From Auanema rhodensis (lineage: Eukaryota; Nematoda; Chromadorea; Rhabditida; Rhabditidae): a stretch of DNA of 64,000 nt. The stretch is from contig OZ059894.1 of the NCBI GenBank assembly GCA_964057225.1, forward strand, positions 10,798,131 through 10,862,130, in the 5' to 3' direction. The position numbers and the translations under genes were made by a program. Below the pieces are notes generated by a model. That model ran no database searches, was not told where the DNA came from, and worked only from the letters and a program-made list of their open reading frames with translations. Positions within the stretch are counted from its first letter, which is position 1, and each line of letters begins with the position of its first letter. This document shows positions 21,455 through 34,371 of this stretch, piece after piece.

Positions 21455-22011
21455 TTTCTAAAAATGATTCACTATCTAACAAAACAAATTAAAGTTTTAT
21501 ACTTATTGACTATTAGATTACGTAAAAATTAGCATATTAAGCTTTATGAACTTTGTGTTTAAACTTAATAGTTTTCTAATATATTTCAAATATTATGTTT
21601 AGTTATTATATATTATATATAAAATAAATTAAAATGAATATTTTGAAATAATTTATTCAAAATTTTATATAAGTATGACCATAATAGGTATATGAGTGGT
21701 TATAAAAAAGTTTTTAGCTCATCTCTTGAAAAGAATGTATAAATAAGAAAAAAAACAATAAATACTGAATAGTTTCTGATTTTAAAAAATAAAAGTATTT
21801 TGTATAATATAAAAGAGATTTATCCAATTATAATGCACTTGGTATAGTATATATATATAGTTACATGGGTATAATATATCACAATTGAGCTCAATATATC
21901 GAGAAAGCTGTTATATCTAATAAACTAAAAGAGAAAAAACTATGTCATTTTATGAATTATACGTATAAGAATGACATTATGAAAGTGGAATGAGAATAAG
22001 GCTATAAAGAA

Positions 22012-24931
22012 TCACCACCATCCATTGCCCATGTTCATATAGGTTGTGGTGGGAGGTGCCTGAGACAAGTAATTAGCTGATGGAAGATATCCAGTAGAAG
22101 CTGATAAATATCTGAAACTCAATGGATAAAATGTGTTTTTGTATTTTCACTAAATACATAGAAATGTGAAGTGTATAACAGGGAAAAAACAAATAAACAC
22201 TATACCCGTTTGCCGTATTTGAGAAAGCGACAGCAGCAGCTTGATACGGTGATGTTGATAATTCCGATACTTTACTATCTCTAACCAAGACTGTATTCAA
22301 AGACAAATTAGACATTCTAAAGCTGGAAGAATGTTATAAGTTTTGGAGTAAAACACAATTTACTCACCCTCGTGCACTGAAAGCTGTAGACGAGGCTGGA
22401 GAAGGGAAAGCGTTTGTTGCTGTTGGCATGCTAGCAAGAATATTCGTGTTGAGACCTTTGTCTTGCATTGCCTTTTTAGTTTTATATCTAAAAAGTAAAA
22501 GTTTTTCAAAACTAAATGTTTAAGAAATACCTATGATTTTGAAACCATATCTTCACTTGAGTTGGGGTTAACCCAATTCGTAGAGCTAACTGTTCTCGTT
22601 CTTGGGCAGACAAATACCGAGAAATTTGAAAACATCTTTCTAATTCTTGTGTCTGAGGTTTGGTGAATAGTACTCGCCGCTTTCTTTTCTTTTTTTTCCC
22701 TTGAAATTTGAAAATAATCATGATACACTGAAAAACTTGCTCTTACCGGTGCCATCATCTATCTCATCTCCATCATCAAGTTCTTCTTCCTCTTCTTCAT
22801 CTACTTTTGATCTAAAAAATCGTTTTTAGAAAATATTACAATCATTTTACATGAGTAGTTTTATTATTTTTGTTTTGACATGATAGTAATAACCTACATG
22901 CTTTTATCTGGAGTGATATGTTTGTCCTCTTCTGGCAATATCAGCATATTCTCACGACGTTGAAAAGGATCAGCAGGAGGTAAGTTGTACATGGAAACAG
23001 GAGTTCCTAAAAGTTTGTATTTCCCTGGAACTTTCTGTTTTCTTACCTGTGGTTATTCCATTTTGAAAATACGAAGCATCTTCAATATATGATCTTTGAT
23101 CCAACGAAAAAGCATGAGCTGTTGAATATCCTAAAATTTTAACTTTCAGAGAACTTAGAGAATATTTCAAACTGTTTTAGGAAATGTGAATTACTGTATA
23201 TTATTTTGGATTACGGTAGCACCGGCTTATATCAAAGAAAGATTTAGAGCATTTAGTGCTGATTGGATACAGTATTGATCCCTTTTTGAACAAGGAAGTA
23301 TTCCTCTAAGCCGCATATACTTTCATCATACGTAAGCTGGGGAGATACAGGCTAAAGATTTTAGATAGACTGAGCAATCGAGTGGAAAAGAAACAGAGAG
23401 AACGAAGAGAAATATAGTATCTCTCTATATCCAATTGTCTAGATTTGCTGCTCTCCTCTTGTACTTGCGGCTTCATTCCATCTATTTCTGCTACTGCATC
23501 TTCTTCTTCTTCTCTCTTTATCTGTATTTGTTTGTGTTCGTGAACATCTTCTATGTAATGTCAACAGATCGTCAGCCGGAAAGAGCAACAGAGGAAAAGT
23601 CATTCATTACTGAGAGAGTTAGGAAGACAATCATTGTCGTCGTCGTGGTCTTCTTCGTCAAATCTGAAGCCGTTGTTCCCTCATCACATATCGTCAGCAT
23701 AGCTTTCCTTAAAATCCGTTACATCCCACCCTTGCTACAGTACCCAGCGACAATACAAATTCAACGGCTTTTCTCTCGTTCTTCCTCAATCTATCTTCCT
23801 CTTTTCCCTTTATGCTCCTCATCTTATTCGATTCGCGAACTTAAACTGGGACCGTTGCTTATAATTTAACGAAATCCACTCGAAGAATTCAACTGCGAAT
23901 ATGCGTGTTGATTTTTCTCAATTGAAGTAATATAAAAATAAATTATGAAAACAGAAATCTAAACTGAATAGGGCAATAACAGAGAAGATATTGAGAAAAT
24001 TGAAATACAAGAAATATTTGCAGGGAATTACTTGAAATTATGTTTTTTCTTTATAACTATCACTATATACTATCACACTTACCAGCTAATAGAGGCAACT
24101 GATCGCTCCAATTACCATTGACCCTAGATCGACACACTCCTCTTACTTCATGATCGACTTCATCCCATTTCAGCTCGTTCCTTGAACTATTTTAAAATGA
24201 TTTCAAGTCTTTTTTTTCAAAGCGTATTTTCTATTTGAAAATAATAAGATTTTTAATGAAATTATGATAAATTTGAGTTTTGTAAGCAAATGCTCGACGC
24301 GAAAACGCAAACGTGTTGAAATTGAATGTAGCACTCGAGGTTAGAGAAGTTTTTGAAAATTTGAAATAGCAAAATATAAATTTGAAATATAATCGAAATT
24401 AGAGTCTAGAGAATATACTTAGGTCATCTTCTAACAAAGATTTGAATTGAATAATAAATGGGAAGATAGTTCAAGATCAACAAAAACTAAAAAAGGAAAG
24501 CATAGAAGATAAGTAACATACTTTGGATCCGTGTTTCCAACCAATTGATTCAGTGCAGGAGATGAAATAGTCGACACATTAGCTGCGCAATTGCTGGCGC
24601 TGTTGGCGCCAGCCGGCGCTCCTACTATGCCCGTCGTGGTGGACGTTGTTATATCTCCAGAAGAATGTGAAACTGTACTAGAAGAGTCTTCTGGCAACGG
24701 TTCAGATGATGAATTGGCCAAGTAGCCTGGTACTAGTGGACAGTTTATAGTGTTGTTTGATAGAGATGAAGAAGCGTGATCAGCAGATCCAGATGCTACA
24801 GATCCGTAAAGTGGACCTAAGGAATTAACTGAACTTGAAGAGTTATTACAGCCGATAATAGCTTGCTGATGATTAGAGCTGTTCGTGGAAGACGACGTGG
24901 AAGTGCCTACAAGGGCTGGCACGTTGAACAT
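22012..24931 (-). CDS. NK-2 class homeobox transcription factor
   Basis: Nine exons with clean joins, about 425 residues. The long first exon (24522-24931) is Ser/Thr/Asn-rich and low in complexity. Exon 2 (24083-24180) contains [20 protein letters not shown] and QLPLLAG; an acidic tract [16 protein letters not shown] precedes the homeodomain. The homeodomain begins [20 protein letters not shown] and ends [13 protein letters not shown]; the QNHRYK motif (Tyr at homeodomain position 54) defines the NK-2 class. An intron interrupts it just after NHR. The C-terminus is Ala/Ser/Thr/Tyr-rich, ending MNMGNGWW. Relatives in worms include ceh-22, ceh-24 and ceh-27; I cannot decide which. Start taken at MFNVPALV; a longer in-frame start exists at 25033. 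It acts in the nucleus as a tissue regulator. Confidence 0.85.
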
Positions 24932-27900
24932 ACTCAAGATGAGATGAGAGCAATTGACAGGACAGTGACTCCGCCCTCTGAGCTCAGCGGGCTTTGCTCG
25001 GCTCAACACAGAGATGAGCAGTAGCCTTCCCACCCACTCTATATCACTCCCTTATAGACAGTTAAAGATAATATGAAATACAATAACAGAGAGAGTATTG
25101 TACAAATAAAGAATTGAAGAAATACTAAGTTGATTAAGTCTGAGTTATATATGTGTCTTGATCAGTTTAAAGATAAGTAGATTAGTGAGTTATTAATTAA
25201 AATAAGGCAAATCTGACTAAAAACTATATGATATTATAACTTCATGAACTTCATAATACCAATTCCGCTAATGGCTTAGATTTTCAAAGTTTTCATTACA
25301 TTCTTTTGTTTTCTGTCGGAGATTACGGTATTGGAAAGATTAAAAGAGAGCGTTTTAAAGCCAACTGATTTACTTAATTTTCTTCAAAATACTATTTTGT
25401 TAACAATTAATGGCTATTTAAATGAAACCTGGAACAGCAAAAACAGATATTACAATTGATCCATCTCTTAAGCTGAAGTGGCCGAGTTCGCAGACTTGTA
25501 GAGCTACACGTGTGCATCTCGCTTGAAGAGTATCGGTTAGCTTTATTAGATTGTAAACGACAAGTTTATTGTAAATGAAAACAGTCTCTTCATAATGGTC
25601 AGCAAGCTTAAGACTTCCAATTTTTCATTTAACAAGCACTTATTAAGTAAGTTGTTTTACTTTTAAACGTTAATATTGATTAGAAAGCTGACAAACTTAG
25701 AATTCTTCTATCATGAAATTATAATTGTACTTCAAGAAAAGGAAAAACTTTCTCACAATTTAGCATACTTTTTATATTTACGGTATAAATTATTTATTTT
25801 TAAAATTACAATTCAAGTTACTTTCTCAGCTAATGCTGAACTAAAAATCTTGAATACAACAGAAATATTAAAAGTCTTCAAACATATAATTCAATTTAAT
25901 AGTTTGCATATATGGAACATGAAATTCAAAAATATTAGGTATAGATAATGATTGAAAGAGGAAGCAATGTGGGAGCGTATGAAGAACCACTTAACCACAC
26001 TCTTCATTCAACAACATGATCAAGATTCACTCCATAGACTCACCGGCTTCTTCTCATTTCATTTTGAATTTTATTCAGCTATCTTATTCGCATGGAAGAG
26101 CAATCTTGAAGAAAATTTCAGTTCTCCTGTTTGAATTTTCATAAACTTTAGTTAATGTTTTAGATAAATTCAATAATATTTCTTTTCATATATATAATAT
26201 AATATTTTTAATTTTAACATATGTTCATATGATATAATATATTTTTTTATATTTACATGTAATTCTTATATAATTCAGTTTCGAATAGAAATAGATTAAA
26301 TTATATTCTCTTTCAGTATTATAAAAGTATTTAGCTTTTCATATCGCTTACTGTCATCCAACAAACACTGTATATCGACATCTCATATTACATGAGAATG
26401 GATGTCTGCTTAGTTGCCGTTACAATACCATTTAATATATGTATTTATTACATTTCATTTAAGATCTTTTCTCTTTTATAACATTTCTTACAGTAAATAA
26501 AGGAAAACCGTTAGAATATTAGATACACCTAAACTATCTGTCACGTTATGTATCTATAGTTTCATCTTTAACTTTCTTTTGTCTTTTGTCTTTTCTCTCA
26601 TTGCTTGTTTCGTTATATAATTCATTGTAATTTAGATTAAGAATGGATTACTTCTCTTTTCTAAAAATTCGTTTTCTCGAAAATATTTCCCACGGATATA
26701 GCTTAAGTTCCTATCATTTTACCTGCTGATTCTTTGTAATCAATGAGGTCATAACTACATCAAAAGTTCATGTTGACTGTGACGCAATCACCGAGATTAC
26801 GGTAATATAAATAAAAAAATTAGTTTATTTCGTTGTTAGATGAGACAGTCTAGTTAGAATCATAATACAGTTACTAATCGGTTAATTCCCAAATAAAGTC
26901 ATATGATATCATATTTCATATTATTGAGGACTACTATACTTGTAAGTGTGTTTTTTCTTATTTCTATTGCAATTCTATTTCTAATTAAAGAATTTGTTTT
27001 TCAATCAACTTGTGAAAAAGTTGTAAAATCGAAATCCGAATAAGTACTGTAATCAAAGTATATCATCAGCTTGGCAGCATTGTTTGAGACGAGAGCTTGA
27101 AGTGGTAGACAAACATCCTTTCTCTTTCTCGCAACAGCAACTTTGTATTTTCTTTATCATATTCTTTCCTGCATTCACTATAAAAACAACTTTTAATTTT
27201 TTTGTTTCGTACTTTTCTAAAGCCGGAATTTACATGTCTTGTACATAGTTAAATATTTTATTTTGAGTTGAAAAGCTTAATGATTAAAGATAGTACTTAG
27301 AATAGTAAAGTGAAAAAGTTTGCAAAATACAATCTGTTATTCAGGTTAGTTAATGTATTTGTTACTTCGGAAAAGGAGAAAGAAAATGTATTTCTTGTTT
27401 AAATTGAAGAAGGGGAAGAAAGAATTGTGTAGGATATATATTATTTATTTTATAAAGTTAGAGAAATATAGAGACAAGAGATATTGAGGAGATAGGAGAG
27501 CGAAGCCAACACGAATGACTTCTCCTTTATCTCGCCTGCCTGTATGTTCTACCAAGAAGACAGAGTTTTCGGTGAGAAATAGCATATATATACAAGAGAT
27601 ATTATAAATTCCAAAGAAAAAAGAAGTTAAAAGCAATAAAGGTGTGTCTGTAAACGGTTTGTATAATGCCGGCACATTCATTTGAACGATTATGTACCAA
27701 ATGTGCATCTATTCAAACATATATAAAGCTTAGCTTCTTACATGCGACGTTATATACTTATTTCTATACAAATTAATCATGGGTTTATAAGAAAATCTTA
27801 CAAACTATTATCTTTTATCATTTGGATTTTATTTATAACTATAATTTATAATAAAAATTTATATAGTTAACATCAAATTATAAATACAAACCCGCATAAT

Positions 27901-27965
27901 TTCATTAAAGTTTCAACATATGGATACAGATAAAGAATGGAAGGTGAACCTAAAATGCATATATT
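24932..27965. other. Intergenic, upstream of the homeobox gene; no gene seen
   Basis: About 3 kb with several open frames that lack domain or splice support. A short stretch at 25469-25530 (GGCCGAGTTCGCAGACT) recalls the D-arm of a class II tRNA but has no usable T-arm. The region probably contains regulatory sequence for the homeobox gene, by position only. Confidence 0.5.
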
Positions 27966-30900
27966 TTAAGTTGAATTATCATGATGATCATCTGATTTTT
28001 CTTTGGAAATAATATCAGGCTCATCTAATGAAGACTGTTTCATCACTACGGTATTCGAATATCCAGAATCAATCATAGCAGAATGCCTTAATTATATTGT
28101 TTTTATAAAAAATTCAATTTTAATTAATCAATTAACCTTCGCAAAACATTTTGATCGCTTGAATCTGTAGGTAAAGCAGGAGAAATCCCTTTCAATATTT
28201 CTTCCTTGTTTTTTTGTTCTTCTCGATTACGTGACATAGTAATATTAGATTCAGATGGAAAATGACGAAGAAGATAATTTGATGTAGAACATGGTACTTC
28301 AGATGTTTTTTCCAAATTATCTATTTTGGAATTCTTTAAATATATTATTACATATGATAAATATTAGAAGACTTACGTGAGCATTTAAAGATGAATATTT
28401 CGCTTGCAATTCTTTTTGAAGATCATCATCATCAGCCTGAACAATATGAATTTAATAGATGTTATAGCTCTAAGACTGACCTTAAATATTGATAATGTTG
28501 ATCTTAAATTCAAAATAGGACTTGCTACTTCAGTTGAATAATCAAACTAAAAATTATATTTAAGGAAATATTGATTAATAGAAAGATTCACTTTCAAATC
28601 ACAATACGCTGCAGATAAAAGAGATTCATCATCAATCATCATACTATTAGTATATACTGTAGAATAAGATGAATTTGAGTCTATAGATTACATATTATAA
28701 TTAAAAATAATTTATATTTTCATGTTTTAATACCTTTTCGCATCATTCTCCATCGGCGACCTTTTCTTGATCTTTCTAGGTCCTGATAATTTGATTCTAT
28801 TGGAATAGGTTCAGTTTGAGAACTAGTTGTAATCATCACAGGTGCTTTTGTTGCAGCATCATCAACTAATCGATTTAATCGTTCAGATTGAATAAATTTC
28901 GAAAAAATCATTCCCCTATCAATTTAAATGTAAATCTTCTTGTGTACAAATTAATAAAATACCTAAAATCGCCAGGTTGTGGTTTAATTCTATCCAATGT
29001 TCTAATGGTGTTGAATAATGGTCTACTTCTATGAAATCTGTATCTCGCCATGTTCAAGGGCAACTTAGCTGATGATTTTCGTTTTTCTGAAAATTAAAAA
29101 TTCGACTAAAAAAAAATTTTTATAACCTGTGGCAGGAGATGAAGTTTCTACAGTAGCATCCTTCTCGCACTATAACAATTTAATTTGAAATAAATTATTT
29201 GAATATAAATAACTTTATTTAATGATGAATCATCTTCACATTCAGAATCAGAATCATTCACTCCACCAAGACGAGAAGCCAAAAGATTTTCAGCAATTCT
29301 AAAGAAAATATAAATGTTTAACAGACATTTTAATTACCGTTCTGCCATCCATCCCTTAGCCTCATTGAACAAACTTGGATCATGTGTTACTTTTTTCATT
29401 GGTAAAGTTAGAAGATTACCTAATAGAAGAAGCCAATCAAATTATATAACTTTTCTTAAAGATACCAGTCATTTTGAACTCTAATGGTATTGCTTCTTCG
29501 TCTAAGCTTTCTTCATTTGCAACGATTTCTGCCATTTTTTCAATTTCTTCAATATATTCTTCTAACAAACGATCCAATAATCGTTCTAATGATGCCTTAA
29601 TAAACAGTAGATTCATAATTCTTCAACTAAATAAAGATTGAACTTTCAACTCTTTTTTCTAACATCTGGGTGATGAAAGAGAACAATGAAGAGTTGCGTG
29701 ATTTACTGCCGACAATTATTTCAAATTTATGCTTGCAATTGTGATAAAAAAAAGAAAAAAGAAGAGATGAAATAGAGATGAGAGAGAAAAAAGAAGGAAA
29801 TTTTAAAACGACATAATAGCACGAAAATTACGATAATTGCTGAAAATGTTGAAAAGGAATGTTATCTTTCACCTGAATCAAGTTGAAGCACATTGACAGG
29901 AGTGCTAGTCCTATCAAAATTAGTATAAAATTGAAGATCATCATGTCTGGATTGGAGAATACAATATCACCTAGTCCAACAGTGCTAATGTAAAATATAA
30001 TATAGTTTTCTTTAAAATCTGAATACTAACCTAATAGAAACAAAGAAAAAATAAACGGATGTCAAGAATCCCCACTGATGTTCCCATATGCAGAACAATG
30101 ACGCAGAAAATATTATCCACAGAAGAAGAATAGACAAAGCTATAGGAATGGGGAAGCCAGTTTGAGCATGATATACGTTTTGTACTGGGTTCTAAATAAA
30201 AATATTTTTTCTTCTCATTAAAGAAAAACACCTCTTTTTCCTCTACTCCTGTTCCACTTTCTTCACTATCTTCGTTGGTTTTTTTGGATTCTATTGTAAG
30301 CTTGGTGTTATTTGGTTCCAATTTTTTACGAATCTAGATTTGAAAAAATGTCAAGCCTGTCATAATGATTCTTGAGCTTACAATTCCGGGCATAGACAAT
30401 CGTCTTATAGGGGTAACCTCGACAATTTTTCTTTTAGAAGCTCCCATCCTCTTATAAAGCTTTCGCAAACCACGAGAAAGCAGTTGTCCCATATCCTAGA
30501 AAGCGAGTTAAAAGCAAAACGATCGATGAAAAATCTAGTACTTTTAGTATGATAAGAAAAATTGGAATTCCAAATAAAATATAAAAAATGGTAGCAACTC
30601 TTCCACCAGTGGTCTGAGTTGTTGGATAACCGTAGCCTATAACATATTAGTGAAAAATATAATATTATTGGTTGTTTTATTTTTAATTTTCAAAGAAAAT
30701 ATGAATGATATAAGTTGTGCATCTAATTTTTTGTTGTTGTAATCATAATAGCTTTGACGAAGTGTGATTAATTTTGAGTGAATAGCGAAAAAATATATTG
30801 TAATATCCGTTGTATATATGAAATGAGCTCTTATATTTCTTATGAAAGAGATTTAAGAAAAGTCCGAAAACTTCAGGATGATCTGAGAATGAGATAAGCA

Positions 30901-31541
30901 CCTACAGCAACAATATTATCTCCTTCAAAGACACATGCTCTCTTTACGCTTTTAATATCACCACATACATACATACATATGTATATCTGCACCTTTTGTC
31001 ATTTGATCTTTCAAATAATAAGAATAGTTTGATATATAAACTCAATCATAATCCATTTCAATCACTAACCGATTGTTGTATACAGCTGACCAGCATAAAA
31101 CATACTACCTAGCCATGTCCAAGGTGTATCGTCAGTGCGTTCTTCTATTACCTGTGTTAAGTTCAGATGATCTAGAAACCAATATAAAGCTTCTTTTGCA
31201 TGGTGAATCTAAAATTTAGTAATTCTGCATGCTTAGTTGTTACTCAAACTTGTGCATCTCTGTCAGCTTTTAATAACACATCATGACATCTCACTTCCAA
31301 CATACGCTCAAGAACCTGAAAGATGTAAAAAAAAAACTTTCTTTAGCTTTAATACCTGTTTCATAGCAAAGTTAGTTCTATTCCGGTAATTTTCTCTCAT
31401 TTTTTCATCCCGTTCTCTTTCGAAGGCTTGAAAAATGAAAGCCCCTATTACTGTATATGATATCAAAGCCAAAAAGGGAAGCCAATAACTTAGATGAAAC
31501 GTCTGATATAACCACTTTGTTCGGCGATATATTTGAAACAT
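27966..31541 (-). CDS. TWK two-pore-domain potassium channel with long C-terminal tail
   Basis: The ATG follows directly after TAATTCAG (likely trans-splice site). TM1 includes WLPFLALISYTVIGAFIFQA. Pore 1 is in FYAGQLYTTIGYGYPTT (TIGYG filter), followed by TM2 GRVATIFYILFGIPIFLI. TM3 includes PIALSILLLWIIFSASLF. Pore 2 has STVGLGDIVF (VGLGD filter), then TM4 MIFNFILILIGLALLSMC. Between TM2 and TM3 lies a charged loop (GASKRKIVEVTPIRRLS). After TM4 the protein runs on for about 400 residues: a helical acidic part (LERLLDRLLEEYIEEIEKMA), then GWMAERIAENLLASRLGG, and Ser/Asp-rich exons to the end. About 16 exons, roughly 700 residues. It sets resting K+ conductance; the tail is a likely regulatory region. 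The join at the start of the tail (near 29600) is the least certain. Confidence 0.8.
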
Positions 31542-33383
31542 CTGAATTAGGATTATGACCCTAACCAAAATTTGAAATCATTTTTGGGAAAATGAAGAAT
31601 GATGGCAGCCTTATGCGGTCAAAGAGAGTTGAATGATCAAGAGATTAGAGAAACGAATTTGCATCTTTATAAAACACAGGGGTTCTTGATTGGATCTATA
31701 TCTTAACAACGTATTGTGCTAATAGCTAGAGAAAAAGAATTAAAATAGAGTCAGATGAAAAAAGATTAGGTTGACTTCCAGATATGGCATTTTGAAAACA
31801 ACATACACCGATGGGTAAATAAATGGGAGGAAAGGCGAGAAAGAAAACCCAACCAATGGACTCACCGGAAAGATGATGAAATTGGTAAAATCAAAAGAAA
31901 ACAACAAAATGTTCAGCTGTTTCACCAGAAGAGGGATGAAAGACTTTAGAGCAGAAAAATCCTAATTCTTTTCTTTTATCTTCATTTCTTTTTGTTTTTG
32001 CAACAGCTGACGATTCCAATTAATGTTCACCGATAGTTGGTTGAAAGATGAAACATTCAAGATATCTTAAAAGGTAGATTTTTTAATTTTAACTTTTTTT
32101 ATGTAGCCAACTAAAAGATAAAAAAGAAAATGTTATCTTTTCGAACTCCACCACATAATCGCAGTTTGATCTTATTGAATGAACTTCCTTTTATAAACTG
32201 AGGTTGCAACAAAGAAATTGCCTATATTTCAAGTATTCACCCAACAAAGTTGTTGAAAATTCGTAAGCATTCACGTTTTGAGCTTTATATGAAATACTAT
32301 TATAAGAACAATTGTAGACAATTTATCATCAAGATATTACAACTTTTCACTTTTTTTCAATGTGCATGGATCAACCAGGAATTCGGATTTTTACTTTAGT
32401 TTTTTTGAATTTAAAAGCAATTTATTCAATTTTTAAAAAAATTTATATTTATATAGTTTTGCAAAAAAAATCAGAATTCTTACCTTTTCAAAGATTGATA
32501 TTAAAAAATAATTTAAAGTTATTATGTTACCAAGAAGCGTACGTATTTAACCAATTACCTGGAAACTAGTTTGAATTTTTGTCACATAATTTAGACTTTA
32601 GATCCTGGCCAATTAAGATGAAAAAATTATATATAATATTCAGACTTTTATGGTTTTTTAATTAATTGAAAACATTTTTTTCGCCAAATTCGGTACATTA
32701 AAAGAAACAAGTTGATGGAATTGTATTAGTAGTTACATAAACATCTTTTAAAATAAATATGAGAACATAAGAAATTGCAGAAGTGTGAAGAAACGATTTA
32801 AAGAAAATCGTAAAGAAAACAGCAGAAAACCCAATGATATCTTCTTTCCCTCCACTTAGCTCCACCCTATCTCTCATATTCTTCAGCTTTCTTTTTTGTT
32901 TTAATATAAACCTAAAATTGCCCTAGGGTATTCTCACAACATTTAATAAAAATCAAATACATTTAAATGAGCGAAGTTCGGGAGAAAGCGCTAGAGTTAT
33001 AAGAAGTAGGTAGCTTTATATTGATAAATAAATGAAATGAAAAAATAGGTAGTTATATTCGGCACATCATCGGGAAGTTAAGAATAAGGCGGAAAATAGA
33101 AAATTTTCAGTTTAATTTGTTCGTAGTAAAACTAATTTTTTAAAGTTTCATTCATGTTCCTGCTACGAGTATTATACAAAAAGCACACGCTGAAAAACGT
33201 AGCTTGACCCAAAAGCAACAGACAGGAGGGATTCAATGCTTAAGCCTGATAGATTATTTTTCTTGAAAATCTGACAATACAATTTGTTTTTGTCATTTTT
33301 TCCTTATTAGCTATAAACGCTTACTATTTCCATTTTTAATTCTTCATATACATATTATACAATATACATTTATGGGTAATAAA
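31542..33383. other. Intergenic, no gene seen
   Basis: Upstream of the K2P channel and downstream of the TRAPP gene, which is on the same strand. AT-rich; no supported exon. Confidence 0.5.
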
Positions 33384-34120
33384 TTAGCGTTGTTGTATTT
33401 GAATATGAAATTTCACAGATGGTAAAGACTCAACTGTAGGAGTGACGACAGATTGAATATTCAAGTTTGCTAGAGCACCACGAATAATACCACTGGGCAT
33501 AGCTAAGTAGGACCCAGATTCCTTCACGAACTGTGAGCCTTCTGATAAATGTAATAGCACATTGAACTTATTGTCCTGGACTACATAGACTCCCTAATAT
33601 ACAAAGAAATAGATTAGAGTACATATTACTGATTACTTGATGATTGGTTCTTAAATTATCCACTTGTTTCCCAAAAGCAGCAGTCCAAAACTCTTTACAT
33701 ATAAATTTAACAATCTTAAGAACAGTATTTTTGGCACAGTTTCACTGTATATTTATACCTCTAATTCATTTAAAAGCCTGCCTGAATCTTTCGCCAATTT
33801 TTCAGCCAATACATAACCTACGCGATAGCCAATAGACTCTAATTGAGTCTCAAGATTGTTCTGAGAACATTGAACAAAAAATATATAACAAAATATAATA
33901 ACCTACAAATGCAAAGGCTTGATGAACAACAGAAGTATAACTCTCCAGTGAAGGATTGTCGGTGCAGGAATCCGCAATCTTTAAAGCAATATTATAAAGA
34001 TCTTTGCTGTTTTTCAACCTTGTTCCATTGATTTTTTGCAGTATTTCTCCGTTCTTCACTTTCCTTACAATAACTAACAATTTCAGCATGCAGCAAATCA
34101 AATGGAAAAACTGCTCCCAT
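33384..34120 (-). CDS. trpp-6: TRAPP complex subunit 6 (TRAPPC6/Bet3 family)
   Basis: Shows the TRAPPC6 pattern: an N-terminal DLLHAEIVSY, ETQLESIGYRVGYVLAEKLA (CitkLE.mGfrvG equivalent), FICKEFWTAAFGKQVDNLRT, NHQG with YVVQDNKFNVLLHLSEGSQF, and a C-terminal AMPSGIIRGALANLNIQSVV ending HIQIQQR. This subunit of the TRAPP tethering complex works in ER-Golgi and Golgi traffic as a Bet3-like heterodimer partner. Exons 2-4 join without doubt. The first exon is uncertain: the N-terminal frame and the frame giving LYNIALKIADSCTDNP differ and need a 67-nt intron or a different start. Worm trpp-6 is the family name, used by homology. It is divergent from NUF2, with about 250 bp between starts. Confidence 0.8.
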
Positions 34121-34371
34121 AGTCGAAACTAAAACGTTGATTAAAAACTTGTACAAATATATCAATGAGTTATTCTAACACTTTAAATATTCTAAATATT
34201 GTCATTTATGGATAAAATTATAAAGCAAGCCCGTTTTTCATCAAATAGCTGAAATAAGCCACTCTTTTCGCTGTGGGACCAATATTATCTACGCGCGCGA
34301 AACTGCAAAATTTGAATGTTTTCACTAATATCATTGGGAGTTGTTGCTTTCTATAGTCTCCCTGGTTGAAC

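Noticed and set aside
23435-23869. Plus-strand 144-codon open frame
   Set aside because: Lies in antisense inside the large second intron of the homeobox gene; made of CT-rich low-complexity and hydrophobic runs, without domain or splice support.
25469-25530. tRNA-like GGCCGAGTTCGCAGACT segment
   Set aside because: D-arm similarity only; no matching acceptor stem, anticodon arm or TTC-loop could be folded.
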